This document shows positions 61,287-64,000 of a stretch of 64,000 bases of DNA, in pieces; position 1 is the first letter of the stretch; every line of letters starts with the position of its first letter. Both the position numbers and the translations under genes were made by a program. A model generated the notes under the pieces. That model did not search any database and was not told the DNA's origin. It was given only the letters and a program-made list of their open reading frames with translations. Source of the stretch: Gammaproteobacteria bacterium (GTDB lineage Bacteria > Pseudomonadota > Gammaproteobacteria > Steroidobacterales > Foliamicaceae); contig VXSK01000002.1 of the NCBI GenBank assembly GCA_009838035.1, positions 186,001-250,000 on the forward strand, written 5' to 3'.

Positions 61287-62431
61287 AAAAAGGCATCCTG
61301 ACGGCAGTCATTGCCGCCCCGGTTAACGGCATGTTCGCGGTCTTTGCCGTCATCCTGGCGCTGGTCATTTCCCGGGACGGCTTGGCGCACGAAAGCGAAT
61401 ACGACCCGAAGACGAATCCCCGGCCCTGGATTCGGCCGCTTGACCGGCAGGGTTTTCACCTCGGTTTTCCGCTGGCAACCGTTACGCCAATGCTTTCGCC
61501 GGCGGACACCGGCGGCTTGTTCGATGGGGGCGTCGAGCACATCGAAACGAATTACTACGGCCCGGCGCATGTGCACGAGAAATTGGACGAAACCATCATC
61601 ATGATCGATGGCAGCGCCTACATCCGACTCAATGATCGCGACTTCACGCTCACCAGGGGCGAATGGCTTCACATCCCACGGGGCACGGTTCACAGTTTCA
61701 AGTCAACGGGCAGCCCGGCCAAGTGGATTATCCTGAAATCGCCGCCGGCACCACCGCCGCCCGCAACTGTCACGCCCGAGTGCGATCGTTCCGCATTCAC
61801 GCCGGCGATGGTCGCGGATGTCGAGAGAATGAAACAGTTCTATCACGACTGCCTCGATGACTTTTATATGGTTCCGGATGCAGGTTTACCGGGAACACCC
61901 TTTACGCCCAGCAGTTACAGGCCCGATTTCGAGATTCGTCCCTGGGTCCGGCCGCTGGACCGCCGGCAATTTCACCTTGGCTTCCCGTCCGCAAGCGTTA
62001 CGCCCATGTTGAGCGGCGAAGATACGGGGGGCGCATTTACGGGCGCCATAGAGCATATCGAGACCGATTACTACGGTCCCGCGCATGTGCACTACACCAA
62101 GTCCGAGACGATCATCATGATCGATGGGAGCACCCGGCTCCGGGTGGATGGCACCGACATTACATTGACGGAGGGTCAGTGGCTGCATATTCCGCCCGGC
62201 AATGTGCACAGCTTTGATTCCACCGGCAATCCGGCCAGGTGGATCATCCTGCAGTCGCCTGCGTCGGGAGAGCCTGGCGATGCGGCGGATTCGGATGAGT
62301 GCGACAGGAGCGCCTTCACGCCGGACATGATTGCCGATCCGGAAATCATGACTAGGTGGTATCACGACTGCGTGGATGACTTCTACATGGTCCCGGAAGC
62401 GGGACTGCCCGGTGACGAAGCGGGGCGGTAG
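61283..62431 (+). CDS. Exported tandem bicupin
   Basis: A 382-residue protein made of two similar halves (about 48-206 and 219-377) offset by 172 residues. Each half has a cupin with RPLDRxxFHLGFP, YYGPAHVH, ETIIMIDGS and WLHIPxGxVHSF; metal ligands are H96, H98, E103, H137 and H268, H270, E275, H309. Each cupin is followed by a tail ECDRSAFTPxM ... YHDCxDDFYMVPxAGLPG. The N-terminus is a hydrophobic export signal (GMFAVFAVILALVIS). The halves are also similar at DNA level, so the duplication is recent. It may be a periplasmic dioxygenase or binding protein for the aromatic substrate (inference). Confidence 0.87.
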   Translation: MKKGILTAVIAAPVNGMFAVFAVILALVISRDGLAHESEYDPKTNPRPWIRPLDRQGFHLGFPLATVTPMLSPADTGGLFDGGVEHIETNYYGPAHVHEKLDETIIMIDGSAYIRLNDRDFTLTRGEWLHIPRGTVHSFKSTGSPAKWIILKSPPAPPPPATVTPECDRSAFTPAMVADVERMKQFYHDCLDDFYMVPDAGLPGTPFTPSSYRPDFEIRPWVRPLDRRQFHLGFPSASVTPMLSGEDTGGAFTGAIEHIETDYYGPAHVHYTKSETIIMIDGSTRLRVDGTDITLTEGQWLHIPPGNVHSFDSTGNPARWIILQSPASGEPGDAADSDECDRSAFTPDMIADPEIMTRWYHDCVDDFYMVPEAGLPGDEAGR

Positions 62432-62461
62432 TTCGCGCGGTTACTCAATATGGGGAAACGA

Positions 62462-62893
62462 ATGATGAATAGACGGGCGTTTGTGAAAATGGGCATCGGC
62501 TCCGTGTCGGCTTCGCTGATATGGCCCGTGCTGGCGCAAGGCAAGTCCGGCGCAGAACTGCTGAACACTGTTGTGGTTTATCACGAAAATGCGCCCGACG
62601 GGACGGCTTTCTTCGGGGAACTCCTGGACAGGGGTGCGGAACCATTCCCGATTGGCGGAACTCTCGATCCTGCCCGGAAGAACCAGCTGTACCGCCGCCT
62701 CCAGGAACGTCCCTCGCTGGTCATGGGTCTGACTGACCAGGTGAGCGCTTTCGAATTGCAGATGGCCGCGGGAGACGCTTTTCATTTCAAGGTGCCTGAG
62801 GACCAGGTGTCCATCGAAAACCGTGGGGATGGCTCATTGGTGGCCTGGGCCGTAGCCCCGATTGCTGAAATACGCAAAGGAGGTGGAGCATGA
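62462..62893 (+). CDS. Tat-signal protein of unknown function
   Basis: A protein of about 143 residues. I start it at ATG 62462 (or 62465) rather than 62450 because GGGGAA at 62452-62457 lies inside the longer frame and is a good ribosome site. A twin-arginine signal is visible: NRRAFVKMGIGSVSASLIWPVLAQ. The mature part begins GKSGAELLNTVVVYHENAPDG; it has no Cys and no CxxCH, so it is not the cytochrome partner of a cresol dehydrogenase. It overlaps the flavoprotein gene by four bases and lies between it and the bicupin, so it may be an assembly or electron-transfer accessory factor. Confidence 0.72.
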   Translation: MMNRRAFVKMGIGSVSASLIWPVLAQGKSGAELLNTVVVYHENAPDGTAFFGELLDRGAEPFPIGGTLDPARKNQLYRRLQERPSLVMGLTDQVSAFELQMAAGDAFHFKVPEDQVSIENRGDGSLVAWAVAPIAEIRKGGGA

Positions 62894-64000
62894 GAACTCC
62901 GGATGGGGTAAGCGAAAGCGACTTTCGGAAGGCGCTCGAGGAATTCGCGAATATAGTCGGATCCCAGTGGGTATTCACGTCGCCGGAAGCCGTGGATCTG
63001 TATCGCGACGTTTACTCGATTTACAGGAATGAGCCGGAAGAGCCGGTGATACCGGCGGCGATCGCACCTTATACAGCCGAAGAAGTACAGGCGGTCGTGA
63101 AGGTTGCGAACCGATACAGGATCCCCCTGTATCCGATCTCCACAGGCAAGAACCTGGGTTACGGTGGCCCCTCGCCGGTGTACTCGGGCAGCCTCGTACT
63201 CGACCTGAAGCGCATGGATCGCATTCTTAACGTCGACGTTCAGAGCGCGACCGTCCTGGTTGAGCCGGGAGTCAGTTTTTACCAGCTGTATGAGTACTTC
63301 GAGGAAAACAACATCCCGCTAACCATGGATATTCCCGATCCGGCGTGGGGCAGCCTCGTCGGCCATGCACTGGACCGTGGCCTGGCGCATACCTATTCGC
63401 AATACGGCCGCGACCGCTGGAGTAGCCGGTGCGGCATGGAGGTCGTGTTGCCTACGGGTGAGTTGATCCGTACCGGAACCGGGGCTGCGGAAAACACCGC
63501 AATCTGGCAGGACCATCAATACGGCATGGGTCCTCAGATTGACGGGATCTTCGCACAGTCAAATTACGGTGTGGTGACCAAGATGGGGTTCTGGTTGCGG
63601 CCGGCGCACGAGGGGTTCCGCCGCGGCCGCGTTCACTTTGCGAATTTCGACGATATCCACAAGATGCTGGAACTGGATACCCGCCTGCAAAACATGGAAG
63701 TCTATAACGGCATGGCGAATCTGGGCACGCCGTTGTACGGAAGCATGATGCCCGGCATGCACGAGAAACCGGTCACCGATCCCGAGCACCTGCGCCTGCT
63801 TGAGATCAAGGACAGCAAGCGCCCCGACCCCGGCCCCCTGGCGCGCTATGGAAAGGAAAACAGGATTCCGTTCTGGGTGCTGGATCTCAAGTACCACGGG
63901 CCAAACTCGATTACAAAGGCGCAGTGGGAGTACACCCGGGACCTGTTTTCCCGGGAGGTGCCCGGGTGCTGGTTCACGGAGTACGAACCGCTTACGTTCC
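62890..64000 (+). CDS. 4-cresol dehydrogenase / eugenol hydroxylase-type flavoprotein, 5' part
   Basis: The first 370 codons of a vanillyl-alcohol-oxidase-family FAD protein that runs off the window. Family features: PYTAEEVQAVVKVANRYRIP, YPISTGKNLGYGGPSPVYSG, SLVLDLKRMDRILNVD, ATVLVEPGVSFYQLYEYF, WGSLVGHALDRGLAHT and SNYGVVTKMGFWLRPA. These match PchF/EugO/EhyB-like enzymes, which oxidise the side chain of para-alkyl or para-allyl phenols and hand electrons to a cytochrome c. No cytochrome gene is seen before it; one may follow. ATG 62890 overlaps the preceding stop. Confidence 0.88.
   Translation, partial: MRTPDGVSESDFRKALEEFANIVGSQWVFTSPEAVDLYRDVYSIYRNEPEEPVIPAAIAPYTAEEVQAVVKVANRYRIPLYPISTGKNLGYGGPSPVYSGSLVLDLKRMDRILNVDVQSATVLVEPGVSFYQLYEYFEENNIPLTMDIPDPAWGSLVGHALDRGLAHTYSQYGRDRWSSRCGMEVVLPTGELIRTGTGAAENTAIWQDHQYGMGPQIDGIFAQSNYGVVTKMGFWLRPAHEGFRRGRVHFANFDDIHKMLELDTRLQNMEVYNGMANLGTPLYGSMMPGMHEKPVTDPEHLRLLEIKDSKRPDPGPLARYGKENRIPFWVLDLKYHGPNSITKAQWEYTRDLFSREVPGCWFTEYEPLTF

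Overview
The window reads as a chromosomal segment of a GC-rich, Gram-negative gammaproteobacterium, most likely an uncultured environmental one. The evidence is a fabG-acpP-fabF-mltG-tmk-holB-pilZ block of the gammaproteobacterial type, a type II secretion operon, two TonB-dependent receptors, a nuclease/helicase pair of the AddB/AddA type, and EtfBA. No gene has the look of a phage, transposase, integrase or CRISPR element. I see no rRNA or tRNA. No gene is recognisable as a DNA-binding transcription factor. No gene-free stretch exceeds about 250 bases.

Layout. 1-6018: tail of a penicillin-acylase-family hydrolase, then a secreted protein joining an M14 carboxypeptidase to an argininosuccinate-lyase-like domain, then a large TonB receptor. 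6029-9076: a P-loop ATPase, a Prx5-type peroxiredoxin, an MDR-family reductase and a DUF924 protein. 9073-11074: a zinc-stress module (DUF1826 plus COG0523 GTPase) of visibly lower GC, under a Zur-box-like site. 11220-18368: an AhpD-like protein, a membrane protein, etfB-etfA, a sulfurtransferase, a lipoprotein, and a run holding a HapK-like protein, a MaoC hydratase and two unknown proteins. 18376-26782: an OYE/dienoyl-CoA-reductase-type flavoenzyme, the AddB/AddA-like pair and a small lipoprotein. 26877-31512: gspG-H-I-J-K-L-M on the minus strand, without gspC/D/E/F. 31567-37007: the fatty-acid, cell-wall and replication block. 37014-41865: a glycosyltransferase, a ferredoxin-NADP reductase, a TlpA-like thioredoxin and a secreted Asp-box beta-propeller.

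41888-48991 looks like a membrane-lipid remodelling locus. It holds a CFA-synthase-type methyltransferase, DUF1365, an FAD amine-oxidase-like protein, a divergent fatty-acid desaturase, a DUF4166/saccharopine-dehydrogenase-like protein and a membrane protein paralogous to the one at 11790-12542.

49141-64000 is a plus-strand run with lower GC than the housekeeping part. It encodes PobA, a double-domain OsmC-like protein, a TonB receptor, an SDR with a signal peptide, an MFS/spermidine-synthase-like fusion, a coniferyl-alcohol-dehydrogenase-like SDR, a lipoprotein arylsulfatase, a duplicated cupin, a Tat-signal protein and a 4-cresol dehydrogenase/eugenol hydroxylase-type flavoprotein cut by the window end. 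Together these suggest uptake, desulfation and side-chain oxidation of 4-substituted phenols towards 4-hydroxybenzoate. Two genes in this run share a 32-bp upstream element at nearly the same distance from their start codons, which suggests common control.

The most unusual items are the M14/lyase fusion (313-2955), the shared 32-bp element (51862 and 58693), the tandem bicupin (61283-62431), an AT-rich patch inside the OYE-family gene (about 19696-19769), and a DNA polymerase III delta-prime without its zinc-ribbon cysteines (35716-36675).
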